Shown piece by piece: positions 14,693 to 22,700 of a stretch of DNA of 46,912 nucleotides (its first letter is position 1; each line of letters starts with the position of its first letter). Origin of the DNA: Nitrospirota bacterium (GTDB lineage Bacteria; Nitrospirota; JACRHJ01). Below the pieces are notes generated by a model that ran no database searches, had not been told where the DNA came from, and was given only the letters and a program-made list of their open reading frames with translations. The position numbers and the translations under genes were made by a program. The stretch is taken from positions 1 to 46,912 of the forward strand of contig JACRHJ010000026.1 in assembly GCA_016212105.1 (NCBI GenBank), read 5' to 3'.

Positions 14693-15670
14693 TTAGAATG
14701 ACATGGCATTCCGCGCACCCGCGACAATCTTGGCCGCGTCCGGCATGTACTCGTTCTCGAGCTTGAAGAGCGGCATCACGGTGTCGTACCCGGTCACGCG
14801 CTCGATCGGCGCGAGCAGGCTGGTCAGCACCTCCTCGGAGACGCGCGCGGCCAGCTCCGCCCCAAGCCCGAGAGTCCTCGGCGCCTCATGCGTAATGACG
14901 AGACGGCCGGTCTTCCGCACGGACTCGACGACCGTGGCGCTGTCCATCGGCGACAGCGTACGCAGGTCTATGACCTCCGCCTTCACCCCTTCGGCTTCGA
15001 GTATCTCGACGGCCTTCATCGCCTCTCGCACCATCGCGGCCCAGGCGACTATGGTCACGTCCGTGCCTTCCCTGACGACGTTCGCTACGCCGATCGGCAC
15101 CTCATAGTCGTCCTCCGGCACCTCTTCCTTTATCGCGCGGTATATGCGCTTGGGCTCGCAGAAGATTACCGGGTCCGGGTGGCGGAGCGCGGCGGTCATC
15201 AGCCCCTTGGCGTCGTAAGGGCCGGACGGTGTTACGACCGTCAGGCCGGGCGTGTGCACGAGGTAGGTCTCCGGCGAGTCGGAGTGGTGCTCCGGGGCGC
15301 GTATGCCGCCGCCCCAGGGGACCCGGAGGACCATCCGCACGGGGTACAGCCCCCGGCTCCTCGTCCGGTAGCGCGCTATCTGGTTGCAGAGCATGTCGAG
15401 CGCCAAGTGGAGGAACCCCTCGAACTGTATCTCCGGCACGGGCAGCATCCCGCCGACCGAGAGGCCGAGCGCGGAGCCGACTATGCCCGCCTCCGTCAGA
15501 GGCGTGTCCACAACCCTGTCCGCTCCGTATTTTTCGCGGAGCCCGTCCGTCACCCGGAAGACGCCGCCCTCGCGGCCGACGTCCTCGCCGAGGATTATCA
15601 TATCGCCGTTCCTGGCCATCTCGGCGTCGAGCGCCATGTTTATCGCGGTTACGAGGTTCACCTTTGCCAT
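14693..15670 (-). CDS. pdhB: Pyruvate dehydrogenase E1 component, beta subunit
   Basis: This 325-residue protein is a transketolase-like E1 beta: NMALDAEMARNGDMIILGED near the start with the TPP-contacting Glu region, EAGIVGSALGLSVGG, and the C-terminal transketolase domain (VIDLRTLSPMD, THEAPRTLGLGAELAA). The ATG lies one base after the pdhA stop (TGAGATG), implying coupled translation of the heterotetramer. Length is normal for the family. It is PDH-like by neighbours, but the family also serves branched-chain 2-oxoacids. Confidence 0.93.
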   Translation of the reverse strand: MAKVNLVTAINMALDAEMARNGDMIILGEDVGREGGVFRVTDGLREKYGADRVVDTPLTEAGIVGSALGLSVGGMLPVPEIQFEGFLHLALDMLCNQIARYRTRSRGLYPVRMVLRVPWGGGIRAPEHHSDSPETYLVHTPGLTVVTPSGPYDAKGLMTAALRHPDPVIFCEPKRIYRAIKEEVPEDDYEVPIGVANVVREGTDVTIVAWAAMVREAMKAVEILEAEGVKAEVIDLRTLSPMDSATVVESVRKTGRLVITHEAPRTLGLGAELAARVSEEVLTSLLAPIERVTGYDTVMPLFKLENEYMPDAAKIVAGARNAMSF

Positions 15671-15671
15671 C

Positions 15672-16763
15672 TCAGACGCCTCCTTTCCCGGCCTCGGCGA
15701 GGAAGGCGGTCATCTCGTCCCTCTGTCGTTTGAGGTAAGGATGGACGCTTGAGTATGTATAATCGAATATGTCCGTCACAGGTGCGGGCGCAGCCTCCTC
15801 TGCCTCCTTCACCGCCGCCTCGACCTCTGCCTTCGCGGCGTCCGCTATCGCATACTCCTCTTCCTCGCTCCAGAGGCCCTTCGCGTTCAGGTAAAGCCTC
15901 AGCCTCACGAGCGGGTCGAACGGCTTGTTCTTCTCCAGTTCCTCGTCGGTGCGGTACTTTGTCGGGTCGTCCGCGGTGGTGTGCGGGCCGAACCTGTAAG
16001 TCAGGCCCTCTATAAAGGACGGGCCGTTACCCGCCTTCGCGTGGTCGAGAGCCTCCTTGACCGAGCCGTATACCGCGAGCAGGTCGTTCGCGTATATCTG
16101 GATGCCCTTGAAGCCGTACCCGGCGGCCCTCTGTGCGATGGTCTTCGCGGCGGTCTGCCGCTTCCTCGGGACGGATATGGCGAACTGGTTGTTCTGGCAG
16201 AAGAATACGACCGGGGCGTCCATCACGCCCGCTATGTTCATCGCCTCGTGTACCGCGCCCTCGGACGACGCGCCATCCCCGAAGCAGACGAGCACTGCGG
16301 ACTTTTCCCCTTTGGCCTTCATCGCCCATGCGAGGCCGGTCGCGGGCAGAGTCTGGCTCCCGACGACGACGGCTATCGGCAGGACGCGCAGTTCTTTTCC
16401 GTAGCTCATGCCGCGCTCGTCACCCATCCAGTACCGGTATATGCCCGCAAGTGGCACGCCCTTCATGAACATCGCGCCTGTCTCCCGGTACGACGGCACC
16501 AGCCAGTCGTCCTTGCCAAGAGCGGCGGAGCAGGCCTGCGCCGCCTCCTGCCCGAGCACCGGGGCGTACGTACCCATCCTGCCCTCCCTCTGGAGGTTGA
16601 GCGCGGTCTTGTCCGCGACCCGCATCACTGACATCCGGACGTAAAGCTCCTTTATGCGTTCGTCCGTGATGTCCGGCATGAGCGAGGCGTCGATGATGCG
16701 CCCGTCCTTGTCCATAATTTCGAGCTTCTCGCCCTTAAACGGGTCGTATCTGTCGAAGTACAT
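15672..16763 (-). CDS. pdhA: Pyruvate dehydrogenase E1 component, alpha subunit
   Basis: This 363-residue protein carries the TPP-binding motif beginning GDGASSEGAVHEAMN (GDG at 162-164, N at 176), an upstream GQEAAQACSAAL, and RFGPHTTADDPTKYR in the phosphorylation-loop region. The N-terminal half resembles Bacillus PdhA (QREGRMGTYAPVLGQEA). It decarboxylates pyruvate with E1 beta and loads lipoyl-E2. A strong AGGAGG precedes the ATG. The ade stop is 9 bp upstream, so the operon appears to begin with adenine deaminase. Confidence 0.93.
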   Translation of the reverse strand: MYFDRYDPFKGEKLEIMDKDGRIIDASLMPDITDERIKELYVRMSVMRVADKTALNLQREGRMGTYAPVLGQEAAQACSAALGKDDWLVPSYRETGAMFMKGVPLAGIYRYWMGDERGMSYGKELRVLPIAVVVGSQTLPATGLAWAMKAKGEKSAVLVCFGDGASSEGAVHEAMNIAGVMDAPVVFFCQNNQFAISVPRKRQTAAKTIAQRAAGYGFKGIQIYANDLLAVYGSVKEALDHAKAGNGPSFIEGLTYRFGPHTTADDPTKYRTDEELEKNKPFDPLVRLRLYLNAKGLWSEEEEYAIADAAKAEVEAAVKEAEEAAPAPVTDIFDYTYSSVHPYLKRQRDEMTAFLAEAGKGGV

Positions 16764-16772
16764 GAATCCTCC

Positions 16773-18497
16773 TTATGCGGTCATCCTTGTGCTCGTATCC
16801 CACAGTTCCACCTGCCTGAACTCAACCACGTCCACCAGCCCCAGGTCTGTGAGCCGAAGCTCCGGTATAACCGGCAGGGCGATGAACGACATCGTCATGA
16901 ACGGGCTTTCGAGAGTGCAGCCGAGTCCCGCGGCCGCACGGTCGAGTTCGATGTATTTCTCCGCGACCTCGGGCGGCGGCCTGTCGGACATAAGGCCCGC
17001 GACCGGCAGGGCAAGCTCGGCCAGGACGCGCCCTCCGGACACGACCACCATCCCGCCGCCAAGCTCGGCCAGCCTCCGCGCCGCGAAGACCATGTCGGAC
17101 ACGTCCACGCCCACCACGACGAGGTTGTGCGAGTCGTGCGCGACGGTGGAGGCTATCGCCCCGGACTTCAGTCCGAAGCCCTTTACGAAGCCCAAACCGG
17201 CGTTGCCGGTGCCCTTGTGCCGCTCGATTACCGCCGCGCGGAGCACGTCGTGCTCCGGCCCGGTTTCGTTTGCGCCCACCACAAGCTTCCGCGTTATTAT
17301 CTGGTCGGGTATCACCTCTATGACCTTGATACGCGCATTATCCGGCATCCCCTTGAGCGACAGCGCCTCCGCGAGGCCTGCCGGTATGAGCACGCTCTCC
17401 CGCATTTCGTCCGCGCCGTGCCGCTCGACCCGCGCGAGACACGCGCCGTCCTTCGCCGCCAGGACGCCGTCCTTGTATACCGCGCATACCTTGAACGACA
17501 CCAGGTCATCCACGACGGCAAGGTCCGCACTGTAGCCGGGGGCTATCGCGCCCTTGCCCCGGAAACCGTAATGCGCCGCGGGGTTGACCGTCGCCATGCG
17601 TACAGCCGTGACCGGGTCGAGCCCGAGTGACACCGCCTTCCTGAGTATCGCGTCCATCCCGCCCTCGGACACGAGGTCGGCCGCGTGCCTGTCGTCGTTC
17701 ACAAGGCAGAACCGGCCCGCGTTCACCGGATTTATGGCGGGTATTATCGCTTCGAGGTTCTTCTCCGTCGAGCCCTCGCGGACGAAGACCATGAACCCCT
17801 TGCCGGCCTTCTCAAGTGCCTCCGCGGCCGTGGTGCATTCGTGCTCGCTCGAAATCCCGGCGGCGGCGTAGGCGTTCAGGTCCCGGCCGGTGAGCGACGG
17901 GCAGTGGCCGTCCATCAGCTTCCCGGCGCGCTCCGCGGCGTAGAGCTTGGCGAGCGTATCCGGGTCGGCGTTCACCACGCCGGGGTAGTTCATCATCTCG
18001 GACAGCGCGGGCGCGAGCGGGTTGTAATCGAACGCGGCCTTTATGTCGGCCACGCCGAAGGAGGCGCCGGAGGTCTCCATGTCCGTCGCCGGGACGCAGG
18101 ACGGGACGGTGTACCGGATGTCCACCGGCAGGCCGCGCGACGACTCGACCATGTACATGTAGCCGGACATGCCCTTGACGTTCACGACCTCGTGCGGGTC
18201 GGAGACGGTCGTCGTCGTGCCGTGCGTCACCGCGACCTCCGCGAACCCCTCCGGCGTGAGCATCGTGCTCTCGATGTGTATGTGCGCGTCTATGAACCCC
18301 GGCAGAAGGTACCGCCCGCGCAGGTCCACGACCACCTTGCCCTCGGTGTAGTCCCCGAAGCCCGTGATAACTCCGTCCTTCACCGCGACGGAGGTCTCCA
18401 TGACCTCGCCCGTGAATACGTTCAGGACGCGTCCGTTCACGAACAGGACGTCCGCCGGGATAATACCGCGTGCCGCCTCTATTATGGATTTTCGCAT
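16773..18497 (-). CDS. ade: Adenine deaminase
   Basis: This 574-residue amidohydrolase has IDAHIHIESTML, THGTTTTVSDPHEV, and the C-terminal DSHNLVVVGVDVSDM, all features of microbial adenine deaminase (Ade), which converts adenine to hypoxanthine with Fe/Mn. The length is normal. ATG 18497 (MRKSIIEAARG) is chosen; the frame continues upstream into a terminator and cannot be coding. A promoter, TTGACC-N17-TATACT, ends six bases before the ATG and there is no Shine-Dalgarno site, so the message is predicted leaderless. Why a purine-salvage gene leads the pdh operon is unclear. Confidence 0.93.
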   Translation of the reverse strand: MRKSIIEAARGIIPADVLFVNGRVLNVFTGEVMETSVAVKDGVITGFGDYTEGKVVVDLRGRYLLPGFIDAHIHIESTMLTPEGFAEVAVTHGTTTTVSDPHEVVNVKGMSGYMYMVESSRGLPVDIRYTVPSCVPATDMETSGASFGVADIKAAFDYNPLAPALSEMMNYPGVVNADPDTLAKLYAAERAGKLMDGHCPSLTGRDLNAYAAAGISSEHECTTAAEALEKAGKGFMVFVREGSTEKNLEAIIPAINPVNAGRFCLVNDDRHAADLVSEGGMDAILRKAVSLGLDPVTAVRMATVNPAAHYGFRGKGAIAPGYSADLAVVDDLVSFKVCAVYKDGVLAAKDGACLARVERHGADEMRESVLIPAGLAEALSLKGMPDNARIKVIEVIPDQIITRKLVVGANETGPEHDVLRAAVIERHKGTGNAGLGFVKGFGLKSGAIASTVAHDSHNLVVVGVDVSDMVFAARRLAELGGGMVVVSGGRVLAELALPVAGLMSDRPPPEVAEKYIELDRAAAGLGCTLESPFMTMSFIALPVIPELRLTDLGLVDVVEFRQVELWDTSTRMTA

Positions 18498-18503
18498 TGT
18501 TAA

Positions 18504-18532
18504 AGTATAGCGGGGAAAGCCGGACGGGTCAA
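18504..18532 (-). promoter_or_regulatory. Promoter of the ade-pdh operon, leaderless arrangement
   Basis: Minus strand: TTGACC (18527-18532), 17 nt, TATACT (18504-18509), then TTAACA and the ATG. Transcription should begin at or beside the start codon. Confidence 0.7.
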
Positions 18533-18541
18533 TCGCCGGAG

Positions 18542-18577
18542 AAAAAAACCGCCCGGAAGCTGTCTCCCGGGCGGTTT
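18542..18577 (-). terminator. Intrinsic terminator of the NHL/FN3 gene
   Basis: An 11-bp stem (AAACCGCCCGG at 18546-18556 with its complement at 18567-18577) is followed, in the minus direction, by seven T residues (18542-18548 read as A on the plus strand). It lies just past the stop of the NHL/FN3 gene and upstream of the ade promoter, insulating the two. Confidence 0.85.
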
Positions 18578-18614
18578 CTGTTTTCATGCATTCGTCGTCC
18601 GGCCGTCGGCGCGG

Positions 18615-21449
18615 CTATTTCTTCCCGCCGCCGTTACCGTTGCCGTTGCCGCCGCCTCCGCCTCCGCCTTCTGTGAGCGTGAACCCGCAGGTCGGCTGCG
18701 AACCGAACATGACGTACTCGCAGACCGCGTTGCCGGAGGCGCTGAGTTCGGCCACGATTACGTACTCGCCGGGGATGAGTGTCATGCCGTCGCAGTTCGA
18801 CTGGTTGGGCGCGCATGTATGGATTATGACCTTCCATGTCCCGTTGTTGGTATATTTGAACATTTCGAGCTTGCTGCCTATGACGTTCGGGTCGACAGGC
18901 ACGAGCCCGCCAGCCGTCTTGTAGTACAGCCTGGGGGTCAGCCCCGCGATGTCCGCGTCGGTTATCGCGGTGCCGCCCCTCGTGAGCGCGAACTCCACCG
19001 TCACCGCGCTGCTGACGTTGTACGTCCCGCCGCATTTGCCGCCCGCGCCGCCGTCCCAGCCTATCACCGCGGGCGTCTTCGCGCATGCTGCCCCGCTCGC
19101 GCCGGACACGTTGTTCGACGTGTCGAACGCGGTGACGTAGTAGCAGTACGTGGTGCACTCGTTCAACCCTGCCACCGTGAACATGGTCGAGGCGGTCGTG
19201 CCGGCCAGCGTCCCGTCGGCCGCGTACACGTTGTACCCGGCCGCCGTGCCCTCGCACTCGTCGGCCGAGGGCAGCCAGTTGAGCATTATCGATGTGCCGT
19301 CGGTTGCCGAAGCGGTCAACCCCTGCGGGACGGCGGGTGCCGTCACGTCGAGCGTCTTCGCGGTCGCGGGGGCGCTCACAGCCGACACGTTGCCGGAGCT
19401 GTCCTGCGCGGACATTACATAGCTGTACGTCGTGCAGTCAGCGAGGCCGCTGTCCGTGTAGCTTGTGCCCGATACGGTGGTGAGGTAGTTGCCGTCCCTG
19501 TAGATATTGTAGACGATTGCCGAGGTATCGTCGCAGTTGTCCGCCGAGGCGTCCCAGGCCAGGGCTATCGCCGAGCCGCTGACCGGGGTCGCCGTAGCTG
19601 CCGGTACAGACGGCGGCGTCACGTCGGGCATGTCCACGGTCGCGGGGTCGCTTCTCACGGACTCGTTGCCGGAGGTGTCCGACGCCGAAACCTTGTACGT
19701 GTATATCCATGGGCAGTCGGTAAGCCCCAGGTCGGTGTACGTCGTGTCGGAGGTCTCACCAATATAGACGCCGTCCCTGTAGACGTTGTACGACAGGGCG
19801 GATTCCGGGTCACAGGTGTCCGTGGTGGGGAGCCAGTTGAGTTCGACCTCGGAGCCGCTTATCGCGGTCGCGGTCAGGCCGGTCGGCTTGACGGGCCTGT
19901 ACACGTCCGAGGTAGTGACGCATATCTCGGCGCAGTCCGGGGACTCGACGCCCTGGGCGTTGAAGGCCGTTATCTTGAAGCAATATTCCCGGCAGTTCGC
20001 AAGTATAGACAACTGGGTATACTGCGTTATGCCGTTGACGTGTGGTTTGTTGATTGCCAGCACGCCGTCCCGGTATACGTGGTATCCGGTTATCCCGGCA
20101 GTGTTCGCCGGGGCGTTCCAGGTCAGCATGGCATTGTGCTTGCCGTCTGCGTAGCTGTAGTCTGCCGTGAGGTCGGTGGGACAGGCTGGGATGGGGTTGG
20201 TTGCCTTTATTATCTTGTATCCAGGATTAGTTCCATAATTTGCATATTCGAAATCGGAAATAGATACATACATATTCCCTTTGCTGTCAAAAGCCAAGGC
20301 GCTAGGGTAACTTAATTCCGCGTCTTTGACTTTCGTTCCATCAGGAATATAACCATCAAGATATTCTCCGGTTGGAAGATAGTTTTCCACAAGGTATCTC
20401 CCCATGACAGTATTGATAACCTGTGTCTTGAAATCCACACGCCTGATTCTGTGGTTCCATTTGTCAGCTATATACAGGTCATCTTCCACATCCACTGCGA
20501 GGTCGCTGGCATAACAAAGCTTGGCGTTAGTCGCAGGACCGCCATCGCCTGAAAAACCCCAGGTCCACGATCCTCCATGACGTAAACCTGCATAGCGAGT
20601 AATAATGCCGGTTGCGGCATTTATCTTCGTTACCATGTTATAGTCGTTGATATGTGCTGAATAAAGGTTGCCCTTGCTGTCCATGGCAGGGCCACGCAGA
20701 AAACTAATTAAAAAAGAAAAACTTGCATCTTTCGCTAACACGTCTTGTTTGACGTCAAAGTCACCGTCACCGCCATTGCCGGAGACTGTGTCAATATACC
20801 AGACATCAGAGTTGGGGTCCGGTTTGAACAACCGCCTGATTCTGCTATACTCGTGGATATACAGACTCCCGTCAGGAGCCACTACAATCCCCAATGGCTC
20901 GCCCAGCTTTGCTTCGAGCGCCGGCCCGCCGTCGCCTGAAGGACGGCTCAGACACCACCCGATTCCGGCAATGATTCGGGAAATATGCGGCGGGGCTGCA
21001 TCTACCTTTAGTATGCAATCCTGATGTGTAGTGATGTACAGGTTGTCGTCCTTGTCAAATGCAATACCGAACGGTGTAGCTAATGCCACCTCGGTCGCAG
21101 GAACGTTGTTCTGTGGCATGTCTGGAATATTATAACTATAGCTACCTGCATATGTCGTGATGACGCCAGTTTCCTTGTCAACCCTTCTTATCCACCGGCC
21201 TTCCGTGAAATACATGTTGTCCTTGCTGTCAAATGCAATATCGCTAATAGCGTTTAAAGTCACCTGCGTTGCCGGGACGTTCTCCAGGTTATATTTATAT
21301 CCTGCTGCACCCCCCGCATACCTCGTCACTACCCAGTCGTCCATGTTAATATCCGCAAATGAAATCGATGCGGAGAACACGGCCGCGATGCATACCACCC
21401 CCGCCGCCAGCCCCCTCGAAATCCTCCCCAACCACTCGCGTGCCGACAT
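18615..21449 (-). CDS. Secreted NHL-repeat beta-propeller protein with four FN3 domains and a Gly-rich tail
   Basis: This 944-residue protein has a signal peptide (residues 1-32, ending SISFA). NHL/SMP-30-like repeats follow to about 430 (DIAFDSKDNMYFTEG, GIAFDKDDNLYITTH, DLAVDVEDDLYIADKWNHRI). Four fibronectin type III domains then cover about 435-800, with repeated YNVYRDGVYIG/YNIYRDGNYLT and paired cysteines (TCDPES...LTDCP). A C-terminal domain ends in GGGGGGGNGNGNGGGKK. It is a surface or secreted binding protein; no enzyme motif is seen. The propeller part is AT-richer than the FN3 part, suggesting fusion. A consensus sigma-54 promoter lies about 105 nt upstream. Confidence 0.85.
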   Translation of the reverse strand: MSAREWLGRISRGLAAGVVCIAAVFSASISFADINMDDWVVTRYAGGAAGYKYNLENVPATQVTLNAISDIAFDSKDNMYFTEGRWIRRVDKETGVITTYAGSYSYNIPDMPQNNVPATEVALATPFGIAFDKDDNLYITTHQDCILKVDAAPPHISRIIAGIGWCLSRPSGDGGPALEAKLGEPLGIVVAPDGSLYIHEYSRIRRLFKPDPNSDVWYIDTVSGNGGDGDFDVKQDVLAKDASFSFLISFLRGPAMDSKGNLYSAHINDYNMVTKINAATGIITRYAGLRHGGSWTWGFSGDGGPATNAKLCYASDLAVDVEDDLYIADKWNHRIRRVDFKTQVINTVMGRYLVENYLPTGEYLDGYIPDGTKVKDAELSYPSALAFDSKGNMYVSISDFEYANYGTNPGYKIIKATNPIPACPTDLTADYSYADGKHNAMLTWNAPANTAGITGYHVYRDGVLAINKPHVNGITQYTQLSILANCREYCFKITAFNAQGVESPDCAEICVTTSDVYRPVKPTGLTATAISGSEVELNWLPTTDTCDPESALSYNVYRDGVYIGETSDTTYTDLGLTDCPWIYTYKVSASDTSGNESVRSDPATVDMPDVTPPSVPAATATPVSGSAIALAWDASADNCDDTSAIVYNIYRDGNYLTTVSGTSYTDSGLADCTTYSYVMSAQDSSGNVSAVSAPATAKTLDVTAPAVPQGLTASATDGTSIMLNWLPSADECEGTAAGYNVYAADGTLAGTTASTMFTVAGLNECTTYCYYVTAFDTSNNVSGASGAACAKTPAVIGWDGGAGGKCGGTYNVSSAVTVEFALTRGGTAITDADIAGLTPRLYYKTAGGLVPVDPNVIGSKLEMFKYTNNGTWKVIIHTCAPNQSNCDGMTLIPGEYVIVAELSASGNAVCEYVMFGSQPTCGFTLTEGGGGGGGNGNGNGGGKK

Positions 21450-21564
21450 AACCCACCCCCTCGAAATGAGTAAACCGCAAGAAACTCGTGACCGTGGTAT
21501 TGCTGTTGGAACTGGAATTGCAGTAATGCGGGTAGTGCCTTGGAAGTACTTGGAATGTTATAGT

Positions 21565-21580
21565 AGCAAGAGCCGTGCCA
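21565..21580 (-). promoter_or_regulatory. Sigma-54 (RpoN) promoter upstream of the NHL/FN3 gene
   Basis: Minus strand: TTGGCACGGCTCTTGCT matches the -24/-12 consensus exactly (TGGCACG, four bases, TTGCT). Start is predicted near 21553, giving a leader of about 100 nt. Confidence 0.85.
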
Positions 21581-21655
21581 AAACTGATTATTACCGTAAC
21601 GCATTTAAAATACTGGCTATTACATCATGCACAATGCCGGACGCGACGGCCCGCG

Positions 21656-21695
21656 CCGAGCGTATTTGCTCATAAGAGCAACTGTTTACGCTCGG
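21656..21695. promoter_or_regulatory. Nested 40-bp dyad, candidate enhancer site for a sigma-54 activator
   Basis: The outer arms CCGAGCGTA/TACGCTCGG (9 bp) enclose a perfect inner dyad, TTGCTC-N4-GAGCAA. The centre is about 120 bp upstream of the predicted sigma-54 start, a normal position for an enhancer-binding protein. No T-run follows on either strand, so it is unlikely to be the cvpA terminator. The rest of 21450-21775 holds no gene I can support. Confidence 0.5.
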
Positions 21696-21775
21696 TCAAA
21701 CCACGGATTATATCTAATCTGCAACCACGGTTAGCAGGCTGGCAGAAGGAGGACAAAGCGCGATATGCGTGAATA

Positions 21776-22342
21776 TTATTTCCGTCTGCTCTTGCCGTCC
21801 GCGCCCGGCCTTACACTATCCGGCAGCTTTATCCCGTCTTTGACCTCTTCGAGTTTGTTGCCCACGTCCCTGCGCAGGGACTCCGGCGTGACCGGCGAGA
21901 CGATGCGGGCGAGTTTTGCGAGGTGCGGGAATACCGCCGAACCGGTTATGAACGGGCTGTCCGGAGGCAGGAATACCATCAGCATGAACGTGACGGAGGT
22001 GCATACGGTCAGGCCCTTCAGGGCGCCGATTACCGGCCCGCCGAGCGTGTTCCAGAGCCGGAACCCCGCGTTCTTGAGCATGTCCGTGAAATGCCCGCCG
22101 GCGTAACTGATGAGCACCGAGGTGAATATGAATATCGCCATGAAGCTGATGAACCCGTTGACGTCCTCGTGCGACGTCACCCTGATGAGCGCGCCGGACG
22201 TCAGTGTGTGGAACCTCGCCGCGAGCAGGAAACCCGCTAAGACGGACACGAGCGAAAACACCTCGCGCGCCGCGCCCCTCATAAGGCCGACGAGCGCGGT
22301 CACGGCCATCACCGATGCCACTGCCATGTCGAATGCGTTCAT
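21776..22342 (-). CDS. CvpA-family membrane protein
   Basis: This 188-residue protein has four hydrophobic helices in the first 130 residues and the CvpA features MNAFDMAVASVMAVTALVGL, GAAREVFSLVSVLAGF and LWNTLGGPVIGALKGL. CvpA is known for colicin V production and, in enterics, for envelope and bile tolerance; its molecular activity is uncertain. The polar C-terminal tail (LRRDVGNKLEEVKDG) is cytoplasmic. ATG 22342 is chosen for its AAGGA site. Confidence 0.85.
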   Translation of the reverse strand: MNAFDMAVASVMAVTALVGLMRGAAREVFSLVSVLAGFLLAARFHTLTSGALIRVTSHEDVNGFISFMAIFIFTSVLISYAGGHFTDMLKNAGFRLWNTLGGPVIGALKGLTVCTSVTFMLMVFLPPDSPFITGSAVFPHLAKLARIVSPVTPESLRRDVGNKLEEVKDGIKLPDSVRPGADGKSRRK

Positions 22343-22700
22343 ATGCGTTCCTTGATTTTGGATAATGGGCCGGCACACGGGGCCGGCGACTGCACAACGA
22401 CGCTCGGGAACCAGTTGGTGCAGAGTCAGGTGCCGTACCAGACGAAGCGAGTGTCGGCTCAGCCTATAATAGCGCCCGATGAACCGGGCAACTACAACAT
22501 CCGGGATTCCCGCCGGAGTTTATCCCGGTACGCCTAAAGCCGGGGCGGGAATGACGTGCTCTTGTTCGTCGCCCAGTGCTTGACACGGGGTCCAGGAAGT
22601 CTGCCTATTTTGTTGCCGGTTTATTTCCTCATATCGGATAAAGGCAGATTCTTCGCGGAGTTTAGCCTGAGCGTAGTCGAAGGGCTCAGAATGACAACAT
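22343..22700. repeat. Gene-free interval packed with dispersed repeats
   Basis: I see no gene here. In order there are: a GCCGGCACACGGGGCCGGC hairpin (22369-22387); CGCCCGATGAACCGGGCAAC (22472 onward, also near 39390); a GATTCCCGCC...GGCGGGAATGAC palindrome (22503-22556); the TGCTTGACACGGGGTCCAGG phrase shared with the 148-bp elements, followed by a degenerate element end (TTGTTGCCGGTTTA); and ATTCTTCGCGGAG...GGGCTCAGAATGAC (22650-22693), which recurs inverted at 44105-44150. Confidence 0.6.

Noticed and set aside
18819..20315. Plus-strand open frame (498 codons) opposite the FN3 domains
   Set aside because: It is Arg/Gly/Val-rich, typical of an antisense frame in GC-rich DNA; the minus-strand gene has signal peptide, FN3 and NHL repeats.
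21656..21695. Hairpin as a terminator for cvpA
   Set aside because: There is no T-run after it in the minus direction; it fits better as an upstream site for the sigma-54 promoter.
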